From IMG/VR virus record IMGVR_UViG_3300005613_000329, positions 1 to 28,311 of that record: 28,311 nt of DNA; one strand, given 5' to 3'. Source of the stretch: a virus. Positions 20,887 to 27,833 of this stretch are shown piece by piece. The notes beneath the pieces were generated by a model. It saw only the letters and a program-made list of their open reading frames with translations, did no database searches and was not told the DNA's origin. The stretch's first letter is position 1, and every line of letters begins with the position of its first letter. The translations under genes were made by a program, and so were the position numbers.

Positions 20887-21973
20887 TTTTAAGATTTTTA
20901 ATTTTGAGGCGTTGGATTTACCTGTTTTTAATGAGGTAAGGGGAAAAGATTGGGTAAGTTTTGGTAAAGACAATTTATACCCCGATAAGATTATTGAGTT
21001 GTTTAATACCTCCGCTATGAATGGAACGGCAATAAACTCCATTAAAGACGCTGTAATTGGTGAAGGTATAGTAGACTATGGTGAGATGGTTATTAACCCC
21101 TTAGGGGATAGTCTAAATGACTTATACGAGAGAATATCGTTGGACTATTGTTTGTTCGGTGGTTATAGTATAAATACTATATGGAACAGAGGGGGTGATA
21201 AGGTTGTTGAGTTATACCATCTACCTTTTGAAAAAGTAAGAAGTGGTAAGTTAAACGAGGAAGATAACGTGGAAGATTACTATTATAGTAGTAATTGGAG
21301 TAATACACGTAAGTATAAACCTGTTAGATACAAGAGTTTTAGTTCTACGGATAACAAAGGTGAGAATGCTTCACAGATATACTATTGTTTTGACTATACA
21401 CCAGGTAATATGATTTATCCTTTACCTGCGTATGTTGGAGCTTTAAACGATATCCAACTTGACGCACGAATATCCAAATACCACAACGCCAATATCTCTA
21501 ATGGATTTGCGGGGGGGATAATGATAAACATGCCAAATGGGGAACCTACACCTGACGAACAGAGAGCGTTGTATAAGGACTTAACGAATGCCTTTACAGG
21601 TGAAGATAACGCAGGAAGGTTGTTTGTTAGTTTTAGTGAGGGAGCTGAGTTGGCACCACAGATACAGGCTATAACATCGGCTAATGATGATTATTATACC
21701 ACGTTGGAGACACGTATTAGTTCAAGGATTTTAACGGCTCACAGGATTACTTCAGGGAGGTTGATTGGGGTAAGAGACGAAGGTGGTTTGGGTAACAACG
21801 CAGACGAAATAGAGGTCGCATATACTCACTTCGTCAGTACTGCTATAGAACCGAAACAAAAGAAAATAAATAAGGGATTAAGGGGGGTATTATCGTTTAT
21901 GGGTATAGATGAACCTTTAAGTATTATACCATCTAAGATTGACTTTAATAAAAATATTCAAGGGGAAATATGA
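20879..21973 (+). CDS. Portal protein
   Basis: A 364-residue protein with portal features: an opening near WVSFGKDNLYPDKIIELFN, a helix-rich core starting with GTAINSIKDAVIGEGIVD, a membrane-free strand region (KVVELYHLPFEKVRSG) and a C-terminal helical part (LETRISSRILTAHRITSG, then LIGVRDEGGLGNNADEIE). The YPDKI, HRI and gly-rich LGNNADEI features are familiar in short portals of Bacteroidota phages. The portal forms the ring through which DNA enters and on which the terminase docks. It is short for a portal but has no visible break. Its place after the capsid gene rather than after TerL is unusual. Confidence 0.7.
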   Translation: MNNFKIFNFEALDLPVFNEVRGKDWVSFGKDNLYPDKIIELFNTSAMNGTAINSIKDAVIGEGIVDYGEMVINPLGDSLNDLYERISLDYCLFGGYSINTIWNRGGDKVVELYHLPFEKVRSGKLNEEDNVEDYYYSSNWSNTRKYKPVRYKSFSSTDNKGENASQIYYCFDYTPGNMIYPLPAYVGALNDIQLDARISKYHNANISNGFAGGIMINMPNGEPTPDEQRALYKDLTNAFTGEDNAGRLFVSFSEGAELAPQIQAITSANDDYYTTLETRISSRILTAHRITSGRLIGVRDEGGLGNNADEIEVAYTHFVSTAIEPKQKKINKGLRGVLSFMGIDEPLSIIPSKIDFNKNIQGEI

Positions 21974-22539
21974 GTTATACATTATTCATAAGTGAAAACA
22001 GATTAAAGAGATTGACTGCGGTTCATGCTAACGTGGAACCCGATGAGTTAATACCTTTTGTTTTACAGGCGCAAGATATTTATATACAGGAGTTATTGGG
22101 AACAAAGTTTTATAATAACTTAAAAGACAGAGTAATAAGTGGAACAACAAGTAGTATGGAAACAGATTTGTTAAACGACTATATAGCACCAACACTAGCC
22201 AACTACTCAGTTTATATGGCACTACCATCTATGAACTATAAGATAAAAAACAAAGCTGTATTAAACCCCTCAGCAGAGGAAGCACAGAATGTAGATTTGA
22301 GTGAGTTAAAATATCTAAGGGAGAGTGTTAAAAATACAGCAGAGTTTTATAGAGAGAGAACAAGGGAGTTTTTGATAGATAACGAAACTGACTTCCCTGA
22401 TTATACCAACTTCGGTATAGATGGTATGGCACCGAATAAGAGAAATACATATAGTTCAGGTATTGTAATACCAGTAAGAAAAGGTGGTTGTGACCCTGAA
22501 CCAAATAATTATGACCCGAACGCAGATTACGACAGATGA
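21970..22539 (+). CDS. Head-tail connector-like protein (DUF6712 type)
   Basis: A 189-residue helical protein with ATGA overlap at both ends. It begins with a region MSYTLFISENRLKRLTAVHA, then QAQDIYIQELLGTKFYNNL, helices with AYMA-like packing, and ends in a proline/asparagine-rich tail (GGCDPEPNNYDPNADYDR). This helical plan directly after a portal fits head completion proteins of the gp6/DUF6712 kind, which bind below the portal ring and seal the filled head. Confidence 0.6.
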   Translation: MSYTLFISENRLKRLTAVHANVEPDELIPFVLQAQDIYIQELLGTKFYNNLKDRVISGTTSSMETDLLNDYIAPTLANYSVYMALPSMNYKIKNKAVLNPSAEEAQNVDLSELKYLRESVKNTAEFYRERTREFLIDNETDFPDYTNFGIDGMAPNKRNTYSSGIVIPVRKGGCDPEPNNYDPNADYDR

Positions 22540-23387
22540 GTACATTATCAGGTAATACAATAGCCAGTAGTTATCCTTCATTATTGAGATTGGATAATTT
22601 TACGGGGGCGTCAGTCAACTATAGTGAGGTGGTTGATGGATTAGGTAGGTCAATACCTTTAGAGTTGTCTACGGACAAAATAAAGTTCAAAGACAGGGTA
22701 GATTTTAAAGATACTACTACTTTAGATTTTAGTGGAACATCTTTAAACTACAGGTCAGCCAATTTTGATTTGGATAGTGCTGTTATGGACTTTAGAAATG
22801 CTAATACTCAGGGTTTATTAAAAGATGCTGCGGTACAAAAAGATAGTGGTAGATTAAGTGGATTGACTGATAGTATTAGTTATAGTGGAGGAACGGGTAT
22901 AGAGATAGACCAAGACGATATAACAGGTATTTTTACTTTTACTAATACTGGTAGTGATAAACAGATAGTATATAAGGGTATAAGTGGTATAACAACAACA
23001 CCAGGAAAAGTAGTATATTGGAGTGGTGGAAATTGGAATAATGGGGCAACGAGTAGTAATGCTTATGATAAATTGGTAGGTATTGCTATAGGAACAGATA
23101 GTTTGGTTGATGGTGTTATCATATCAGGTTTGGTTGATGATAGTGCCAACACAGGATATACTGAGGGGGCTTTATACTTATCAAGTACTGCGGGAGCATT
23201 AAGTAGTATACCCGATTATACATCAGGGGGTTCACAGAGGGGTATAGGACACTCTTTAGGTAGTTTGGGTGTAGTATTGAACCCTGATATTTATTATGTG
23301 TTAAATAACGGCAATACATCGTTTATTGAGACCAACGACGATGAGGTGTTGATAACCAACGATGGTTTTGCCATAAGTTACGAATAA
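22536..23387 (+). CDS. Tail fibre-like structural protein (283 aa)
   Basis: A 283-residue protein rich in Ser, Gly, Thr, Asp and Asn. The N-terminal part contains a strand ladder (DFKDTTTLDFSGTSLNYRSA), the middle a SGGTGIEIDQDDITGIFTF segment, and the C-terminal domain a small beta-barrel-like region (GKVVYWSGGNWNNGATSS, later GALYLSSTAGALSSIPDY) typical of phage fibre and appendage proteins. The gene overlaps the connector gene by 4 bases and opens the fibre block. It probably forms or decorates a trimeric fibre. Confidence 0.55.
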   Translation: MSTLSGNTIASSYPSLLRLDNFTGASVNYSEVVDGLGRSIPLELSTDKIKFKDRVDFKDTTTLDFSGTSLNYRSANFDLDSAVMDFRNANTQGLLKDAAVQKDSGRLSGLTDSISYSGGTGIEIDQDDITGIFTFTNTGSDKQIVYKGISGITTTPGKVVYWSGGNWNNGATSSNAYDKLVGIAIGTDSLVDGVIISGLVDDSANTGYTEGALYLSSTAGALSSIPDYTSGGSQRGIGHSLGSLGVVLNPDIYYVLNNGNTSFIETNDDEVLITNDGFAISYE

Positions 23388-23408
23388 ACAAATAAAATAA
23401 AAAATAAA

Positions 23409-23711
23409 ATGGCTTTAGAAATAACAGGAAATATAAAATTAGATGGAGGTATAACATTACAAGAGTGTTATGCGAGAACATTTTATAAGGTATATGTGGA
23501 TAGTGACCAAGTGAAAGTTGGTTGTAATTATTACACATCTAAATTGGCTTATGAAAATAATGAAGGAACTATTAACGCACATATTGGGTTAAATACATAT
23601 TACCCTTATGATAGATTAGTTGATGGTGTAGATGTATTAGATTTTACACAAATAAAAGTAAAGGAGGATTTGGAAAATCAAGGATACTCCGTTGTAATAA
23701 CAGAACTTTAA
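23409..23711 (+). CDS. Small hypothetical structural protein (100 aa)
   Basis: A 100-residue, strand-rich protein between two fibre-like genes. It starts MALEITGNIKLDGGITLQEC and continues with aromatic strands (RTFYKVYVDSDQVKVGCNYY), ending in an acidic helix and strand. An A-rich leader precedes the ATG. Small proteins in this position may be fibre assembly factors or minor tail parts. No family is recognised. Confidence 0.6.
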   Translation: MALEITGNIKLDGGITLQECYARTFYKVYVDSDQVKVGCNYYTSKLAYENNEGTINAHIGLNTYYPYDRLVDGVDVLDFTQIKVKEDLENQGYSVVITEL

Positions 23712-23715
23712 TATT

Positions 23716-25104
23716 ATGGCAGGTAATAAAAAGATTTTTGAGTTACCCTTAAGAACGGGTGTAACTATTGACGACAGACTGGCTATTGTTGATAGTGGTA
23801 ATACTTTAACTTCATCAGTAAAAGTAAGTGATTTGCGTGGTGATATTGGTGTAAATACGTTGGAAGGTTTAACAGGTGATATTGTTTTTAGTGGAACCAA
23901 TATAGACATATCTACAAACGGACAGACAATAGTATTAAGTGGCTCCACAGGTGGTGGAGGTGGTACTGGTGGTGGTTTAGTAGAAGCACCAGGAACGAAT
24001 AGTTATAAGTCAGTTAATATACCTGATGTTGATGTAGTCGGCGATAACACTTTTTATATCGGTAATAATGTTAATACTAATGATGGTATAACATCAACAG
24101 ATGGTAGTAATATTTTAATAGGTAATGGTCGTATTTTATCTGGAGCAAATAATGCTATTTTTGGTGGGACAAATGTTGGAGCACAAATAAATGATAGCGC
24201 ATACGGAGGTAATGTTGTTATACAAAATGGTAATGTTGTTGGAGGTGGTTTTAGAGGTGGTGGTGTTTTTCAGTCTCACGATGGTAGTATAAATGGAGGA
24301 CAAGGTAGTATTTTAACGGGTGGTTATTTTGTAGACTTAAATGGTGATTGGAGTTTTGTGGCCTCTAATAATGCTAATACTGATGTTAACGGAGGAAATA
24401 ATGTATCTATATCAAATGGACTTAATTGTGATATTACAGGTAACTATAATGTTTCTTTATCAAGTAGTCCAGATATAGATATTACAGGTAGTCATTCGGC
24501 AAAAATATGTGGTAATGGTGGTTCTATTATTGCTGATTATTCAGGAACTTTTGTTGGAAACAATAATACTATTACTGGAGGTGATATAGCGACTATATTG
24601 GGTGGTACTAATAATACTATTAGTAACGGAACAAATAACGCTATATTAGGTGGATTAGAAAATACCAACTCATCGTCAAGAGGTGTTGTAATAGGTGGTA
24701 ACAATAACGATTTGGTTGGTTCTTTTAATAGTGCTATATTGGCAGGTAAATCTAATAGTATAGATAATGGTGATTGTGCTATTATAGCAGGACAAGGAAA
24801 CGATATTACTGGTGGTGGTGATTTTGGAGTTATTGTTGGTGGAAGGTCTAATACACTACAGAACTTTACAAACAACTCAGTTATCGTTGGGGGTCAAGCA
24901 AATATCAACGATGAAGCTGATAGTGTTATATTGGGTGGTAGTGGTTTAACTACATCTTATCCAAGTGAAGTACTGGTACCGAACTTAACTATTGCCAACT
25001 ACGCAGCATTAAACTTCGCTGATGATACAGCAGCACAATTAGGAGGAATAGTATTGGGTCAAGTTTATCACAATAACGGAGACTTAAGGATTAGGATAAC
25101 ATAA
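23716..25104 (+). CDS. Fibre/adhesin-like protein with left-handed beta-roll repeats
   Basis: A 462-residue protein. The first about 75 residues form a fibre-type start (FELPLRTGVTIDDRLAIVDS, later VSDLRGDIGVNTLEGLTGDI). A Gly-rich hinge (STGGGGGTGGG) follows. From about residue 150 to 410 there are many short repeats with the pattern (A/V)-I-(L/I)-G-G-x-N-N-x-I-x-x-G, as in ILGGTNNTISNGTNNAILGG and VVIGGNNNDLVGS. This resembles the YadA-head type beta-roll of trimeric adhesins. The end (QLGGIVLGQVYHNNGDLRI) is common to Bacteroidota phage fibres. It probably binds the host surface. Confidence 0.65.
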   Translation: MAGNKKIFELPLRTGVTIDDRLAIVDSGNTLTSSVKVSDLRGDIGVNTLEGLTGDIVFSGTNIDISTNGQTIVLSGSTGGGGGTGGGLVEAPGTNSYKSVNIPDVDVVGDNTFYIGNNVNTNDGITSTDGSNILIGNGRILSGANNAIFGGTNVGAQINDSAYGGNVVIQNGNVVGGGFRGGGVFQSHDGSINGGQGSILTGGYFVDLNGDWSFVASNNANTDVNGGNNVSISNGLNCDITGNYNVSLSSSPDIDITGSHSAKICGNGGSIIADYSGTFVGNNNTITGGDIATILGGTNNTISNGTNNAILGGLENTNSSSRGVVIGGNNNDLVGSFNSAILAGKSNSIDNGDCAIIAGQGNDITGGGDFGVIVGGRSNTLQNFTNNSVIVGGQANINDEADSVILGGSGLTTSYPSEVLVPNLTIANYAALNFADDTAAQLGGIVLGQVYHNNGDLRIRIT

Positions 25105-25125
25105 ATTAAATTAAATAGATTAGAT

Positions 25126-25302
25126 ATGAGTGAAAAGTTAAGTGGATTGGTAAGACACGTATTGACGTTTTTAGGGGGTTTCTTGATAACCAAAGGTGTT
25201 ATAGATGAGGCAACACTACAGGAAGTAATTGGAGCCATTATAACCATCTCTGGTTTTATTTGGAGTTTTACTAGTAAAAAGGAAGAAGTAGAAAAAAAAT
25301 GA
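25126..25302 (+). CDS. Holin-like membrane protein (Pam3 gp28 type)
   Basis: A 58-residue protein with two hydrophobic segments (VLTFLGGFLITKGVI; VIGAIITISGFIWSF) separated by DEATLQE and a basic/acidic tail (TSKKEEVEKK). The LVRH-x-LT-x-LGG start and the GAI-x-T-x-x-G-x-x-WS segment match the Pam3 gp28-type holin family as I know it. It stands at the end of the virion operon, a common lysis position, but no endolysin is recognisable around it. It is related in form to the protein at 4421-4648. The start at 25126 follows an A/T-rich leader. Confidence 0.65.
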   Translation: MSEKLSGLVRHVLTFLGGFLITKGVIDEATLQEVIGAIITISGFIWSFTSKKEEVEKK

Positions 25303-25439
25303 GTTATACAAAAAGGGTATTGGAGCAACACTACATTAACACCAATACCCTTAAAGATGAAATACTACAACTAAAAGTAAAACTACAAAAATTGGAAGAT
25401 ATTGTAAAGGATATGATAATAGAAAGGGAGAGTAATTAA
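25299..25439 (+). CDS. Small coiled-coil protein (46 aa)
   Basis: A 46-residue frame whose ATG overlaps the holin-like stop (ATGA at 25299-25302). It has a short basic start (MSYTKRVLEQHY) and then a continuous helix with heptad-like leucine and isoleucine spacing (LKDEILQLKVKLQKLEDIV). Its stop lies at the loop of the terminator. Placement after a holin-like gene suggests a lysis accessory role, but there is no signal peptide or lipobox, so a spanin is not supported. Confidence 0.6.
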   Translation: MSYTKRVLEQHYINTNTLKDEILQLKVKLQKLEDIVKDMIIERESN

Positions 25440-25451
25440 CTCTCCTTTTTT
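25423..25451 (+). terminator. Rho-independent terminator of the virion operon
   Basis: GGAGAGT (25427-25433) pairs with ACTCTCC (25439-25445), extended by A/T pairs, with a five-base loop and a T-run to 25451. It contains the stop codon of the last operon gene and ends transcription before the convergent minus-strand gene. In the other direction the T-run is poor. Confidence 0.8.
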
Positions 25452-25692
25452 AATCTATTAAGTCTCTATATTTATACAACGACCCCTCACCACTCCACCT
25501 TGATAAGTCTATCATTTTACTCTCCACATCATCATAGAACCTATCTACCATCTCCGCATATATTTCATCGGTTCTCTTACGTATTTTAGGGGGGTTAGGT
25601 TGAACGTTAGGGGTGATGATGGTAGTGTTACCTACCTTTTGTGATTTAAGTTCTTTAAATCGTTTTGCTGCTTTTTTTCTTAAGTGCTCCAT
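25450..25692 (-). CDS. Small basic hypothetical protein (80 aa)
   Basis: An 80-residue minus-strand protein. It has a basic helical start (MEHLRKKAAKRFKELKSQKV), a proline-rich middle (TPNVQPNPPKIRKR) and an acidic/aromatic end (VDRFYDDVESKMIDLSRWSG). The ATG at 25692 has a promoter at 25721-25752 and an A/T-rich leader. It is convergent with the virion operon. No known family is recognised; the basic first half could contact nucleic acid. Confidence 0.65.
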   Translation of the reverse strand: MEHLRKKAAKRFKELKSQKVGNTTIITPNVQPNPPKIRKRTDEIYAEMVDRFYDDVESKMIDLSRWSGEGSLYKYRDLID

Positions 25693-25720
25693 AGTTTTTA
25701 ATTTTTATAATGTTTATACC

Positions 25721-25752
25721 AATAAATATCACATAATTTAGTAAAAGTCAAA
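25721..25752 (-). promoter_or_regulatory. Promoter for the 25450-25692 gene
   Basis: TTTG (25752-25749), 20 bases, TATTTATT (25728-25721) on the minus strand. The region ACTTTTACTAAAT-N2-ATGTGATA is nearly the same as at the promoter at 26511-26542. The 14-base element TTATTGGTATAAAC (25725-25712) spans the -7 box and start region. Confidence 0.6.
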
Positions 25753-25944
25753 ATATTTAATACTTTTTTTATCTAACTTATAGTTAATAACTTCATCTAT
25801 AACGTTTTGTTGTTGCCTACATAAATCATTATAGATATTTTTTTGTATCCACAATAAATAATTTAATGGTAATGATTTAACATTTTTACCTTTATATTTA
25901 CCAAATAATACAATATTCTGTTTTCTGGTGATAAACTTTTTCAT
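25738..25944 (-). CDS. DUF3820-like small protein (68 aa)
   Basis: A 68-residue protein with FGKYKGKNVKSLPLNYLLWI at about residues 14-33. The pattern FGKYKGK-x-x-x-x-LP-x-x-YL-x-W is characteristic of DUF3820, a short domain also found at the end of some exonuclease-X-type proteins and as free-standing phage proteins. Its own role is unknown; DNA or nucleotide binding is a possibility. It has its own promoter at 25964-25995 and its end overlaps the promoter of the next minus-strand gene. Confidence 0.65.
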   Translation of the reverse strand: MKKFITRKQNIVLFGKYKGKNVKSLPLNYLLWIQKNIYNDLCRQQQNVIDEVINYKLDKKSIKYFDFY

Positions 25945-25963
25945 AATTTATATTGTTTATACC

Positions 25964-25995
25964 AATAAGTATTAGATAAAAAATAAAAAGTCAAA
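25964..25995 (-). promoter_or_regulatory. Promoter for the 25738-25944 gene
   Basis: TTTG (25995-25992), exactly 20 bases, TACTTATT (25971-25964) on the minus strand, followed by the shared element TTATTGGTATAAAC (25968-25955). It is back-to-back with the RNA promoter at 26011-26042. Confidence 0.6.
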
Positions 25996-26010
25996 TTATT
26001 TTTTTAGTAT

Positions 26011-26042
26011 TTAGACTTTTACAAAAGTTGGATATACTTATA
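26011..26042 (+). promoter_or_regulatory. Promoter for the candidate noncoding RNA
   Basis: TTAG (26011-26014, one base off TTTG), 20 bases, TACTTATA (26035-26042). Spacing and the ACTTTTAC segment after the -33 box match the other promoters of this region. Transcription should start near 26048. Confidence 0.55.
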
Positions 26043-26047
26043 ACATA

Positions 26048-26434
26048 TAACAGGAGAATTAACTTACCTTATCTCCTACTGGTTGTGACGAACCGATAAC
26101 ATAATAAAAGGTAATTACTCGTCAAACATCATTTTACATAATAATGTCGTCCTACTGACAAAATGTAATACCGACTTAATCTACTCCACAAGTAAATAGG
26201 TATATGATGGTTTATTCGGGGTGTTATTTGTGAATACAGAAAGACAATAACACAATATCAGTTTAAGTGGTGTAATGTTAAACTGAGGGGGGCTGAATAA
26301 ATAGAACGGGTAGTTAAAACTTAAGAACCTGAGGAATACAAGGGGATTAAGTATAAGAGTAGGTATGCTCTATCAGCAAATAATAAAAATATTAAATAAA
26401 AAAAAAAGGATAACCTCGTTAGATTACCCTTTTT
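26048..26434 (+). ncRNA. Candidate structured noncoding RNA (about 390 nt)
   Basis: This stretch has no reasonable open frame but has a promoter before it, a terminator at its end and many complementary segments. Local stems: AGGAGA/TCTCCT (26052-26057, 26072-26077); GGTT/AACC (26081-26084, 26091-26094); a hairpin ACATCATT/AATAATGT with one mismatch around 26130; GTGTTATT/AATAACAC (26221-26228, 26246-26253); TCAGTTTAA/TTAAACTGA (26258-26266, 26278-26286). A long-range helix ACTTAATC/GATTAAGT (26174-26181, 26345-26352) encloses the last two. CCTACT occurs twice (26075, 26151) and can pair with AGTAGG (26358-26363). I do not recognise it as tmRNA, RNase P, 6S RNA or a group I intron. Function unknown. 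Confidence 0.6.
26403..26434 (+). terminator. Terminator of the candidate noncoding RNA
   Basis: AAAAAGG (26403-26409) pairs with CCTTTTT (26428-26434), followed inward by TAA/TTA after one mismatch and a small CT/AG-closed loop. The paired T-run ends the transcript. Strong A-runs before it would also allow termination from the minus side. Confidence 0.65.
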
Positions 26435-26510
26435 ATAAACATTATTAAAATCATTGTATGAATACACAATACGTAAAGATATAAAAAAAAAAGAAAAAAA
26501 ACAAGAAACA

Positions 26511-26542
26511 AGTAACTTTTACTAAATATCGTGATACTTATA
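26511..26542 (+). promoter_or_regulatory. Promoter for the HNH/sigma-like operon
   Basis: A clear -7 box TACTTATA (26535-26542) stands 18 bases after TAAC; the -33 box is weak. The stretch ACTTTTACTAAAT (26515-26527) followed by GTGATA is the same as at the minus-strand promoter at 25721-25752. It serves the genes from 26573. Confidence 0.5.
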
Positions 26543-26572
26543 TATAGATAAACACATAAAATTAAAATTAAA

Positions 26573-27007
26573 ATGGAATACTACGCCGACAAAGAAGGAA
26601 ATGTTTACAACATGTTAGACAAAAAAATTAAACTAACAGAACACCATAAGGGGTATTTGTTGTTTTGTGATTATAACGCAAATAAATACCAACATGTAAA
26701 AAAGAAAAGAAAAACATGGAGGGTACATAGATTTATATGGGAATACTTCAAGGGAGAAATACCAACTAATTTGGAGATAGACCATATCAACGGAGATAAA
26801 AAAGACAATAGATTAGAAAATCTAAGATTGGTTACACCAGCAGAAAACACTAGACATAGAGAGTATTGTAAATTAGATATGGAGACAGCGAAACAAATTA
26901 GATTAAGATACCAACAGGAGGATATAAGTTATAAACAATTGGCCGATGAATATGGTGTAACAAAAACAACCATAGCGGATACAATAAATTTAAAAAGATG
27001 GATATGA
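26573..27007 (+). CDS. HNH homing-type endonuclease
   Basis: A 144-residue protein. HNH residues lie in VHRFIWEYFKGEIPTNLEID, continuing HINGDKKDNRLENLRLVTPA (about 58-96), the classic HNH_3 type of phage free-standing homing endonucleases: H in VHRF, DHINGD and the asparagine in DNRLENL. The C-terminal end carries a helix-turn-helix (YKQLADEYGVTKTTIADTI) for DNA recognition. It is full length with no interruption. Such enzymes nick or cut phage DNA and spread by recombination; no intron is visible around it. It starts its own operon after the candidate RNA. Confidence 0.85.
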   Translation: MEYYADKEGNVYNMLDKKIKLTEHHKGYLLFCDYNANKYQHVKKKRKTWRVHRFIWEYFKGEIPTNLEIDHINGDKKDNRLENLRLVTPAENTRHREYCKLDMETAKQIRLRYQQEDISYKQLADEYGVTKTTIADTINLKRWI

Positions 27008-27084
27008 TTGAAATATTCATTTCTATAGTCCTTAGTGGTATTATTGGAGGGTATATGATATACAAGTATGGAAATAGTAAATAA
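27004..27084 (+). CDS. 26-aa membrane peptide
   Basis: A 26-residue frame whose ATG overlaps the HNH stop (ATGA at 27004-27007) and whose end overlaps the next gene's start by 17 bases. Nearly all of it is one hydrophobic helix (IEIFISIVLSGIIGGYMIY) with a short basic tail (KYGNSK). The two tight overlaps favour real translation over chance. It could be a membrane effector or only a coupling peptide that carries ribosomes to the sigma-like gene. Confidence 0.45.
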   Translation: MIEIFISIVLSGIIGGYMIYKYGNSK

Positions 27085-27679
27085 GTGGATTACAGACAAC
27101 TATAAAGACCTTAGAAAGACATTATTGAATATAACTCATAATGACTATGAATATGTTGATGATTTATTACATGAATGTATTGTAATTTTTATCCAACACA
27201 AAAAGGCAATTGAACTGGTTGAGAAAAAACAAGCTAAGTTCTTTTTTATAAGGATTGTATTAAATCAGTATAGGAGTACCACCTCATCGTTTTATAAACG
27301 ATTTAGAAAAAGAAACCTCACGTTAAATGAGGATATTAAGATAGATATTGAAAATGATGAGGAATATGATTACGATTTAGATAAACTTATCAACTTAAAT
27401 ATTAACATAATTGAAGAACTATTAAAAAGTGATAACGCAATTGAACGACATTATGGGATTATTGTTATGTTGTACTTTAGCAACGGACACAACTTCGCTG
27501 AGGTTGCTAGGTGTTTGGATATACCACGAACTACAATACGTCGTCAGTTTGACGATGCCACAAAGATAATATTAAAAAAGATGAAGGAGAAAAGAACCGA
27601 TATTGAATATAACGATTTGCCCTTAAAAATATTAACAACGGAACTATTAAAGGGGTATGGAAGAAAAAGAAGATTTTGA
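27068..27679 (+). CDS. Sigma-factor-like protein (ECF type)
   Basis: A 203-residue protein with the two domains of a small sigma factor. The N-terminal half (about 20-80: EYVDDLLHECIVIFIQHKKA, then KFFFIRIVLNQYRSTTSSFY) resembles region 2, which binds the -10 type box and core polymerase. After an acidic linker (EDIKIDIENDEEYDYD), the C-terminal half has a region-4-like helix-turn-helix (NFAEVARCLDIPRTTIRRQF). Phages of Bacteroidota often carry such proteins to redirect transcription. It may act on the promoters around 25.7-26.5 kb, which share a conserved extension. DNA-binding specificity is inferred. Confidence 0.65.
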   Translation: MEIVNKWITDNYKDLRKTLLNITHNDYEYVDDLLHECIVIFIQHKKAIELVEKKQAKFFFIRIVLNQYRSTTSSFYKRFRKRNLTLNEDIKIDIENDEEYDYDLDKLINLNINIIEELLKSDNAIERHYGIIVMLYFSNGHNFAEVARCLDIPRTTIRRQFDDATKIILKKMKEKRTDIEYNDLPLKILTTELLKGYGRKRRF

Positions 27680-27833
27680 TGTATATAGGTTCATAGTAAC
27701 CAACATCATAGATGAGATAATTGACGATGAGGTAATAAACTTATTGGAGATAACAAAAAACAATAAATTAAAGCAATATAAAAAAATTAAATATTATGGA
27801 AGATATTTACTCAGGGAACGAAGAGACTGGTAA
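27657..27833 (+). CDS. Small charged hypothetical protein (58 aa)
   Basis: A 58-residue frame that starts inside the sigma-like gene (overlap 23 bases) and ends inside the next gene (overlap 38 bases). It begins with an acidic helix (MEEKEDFDVYRFIVTNIIDE) and ends strongly basic (KQYKKIKYYGRYLLRERRDW). The charge asymmetry and chain of overlaps fit a small phage regulatory or adaptor protein. I do not recognise a family; the long overlap with the next gene lowers certainty. Confidence 0.45.
   Translation: MEEKEDFDVYRFIVTNIIDEIIDDEVINLLEITKNNKLKQYKKIKYYGRYLLRERRDW

Noticed and set aside
25126-25439. Complete lysis cassette (holin, endolysin, spanin)
   Set aside because: Only a holin-like protein and a coiled-coil peptide without signal or lipobox are present; no peptidoglycan hydrolase was recognised in the window.
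26048-26434. Group I or group II intron, or the noncoding RNA of an IscB-like nuclease, next to the HNH gene
   Set aside because: I found no conserved group I core segments or group II domain V, no interrupted gene around it, and the HNH protein is a short homing-type enzyme without RuvC-like parts.
26048-26434. tmRNA
   Set aside because: No tRNA-like end with a T-loop and CCA, and no tag reading frame could be seen.
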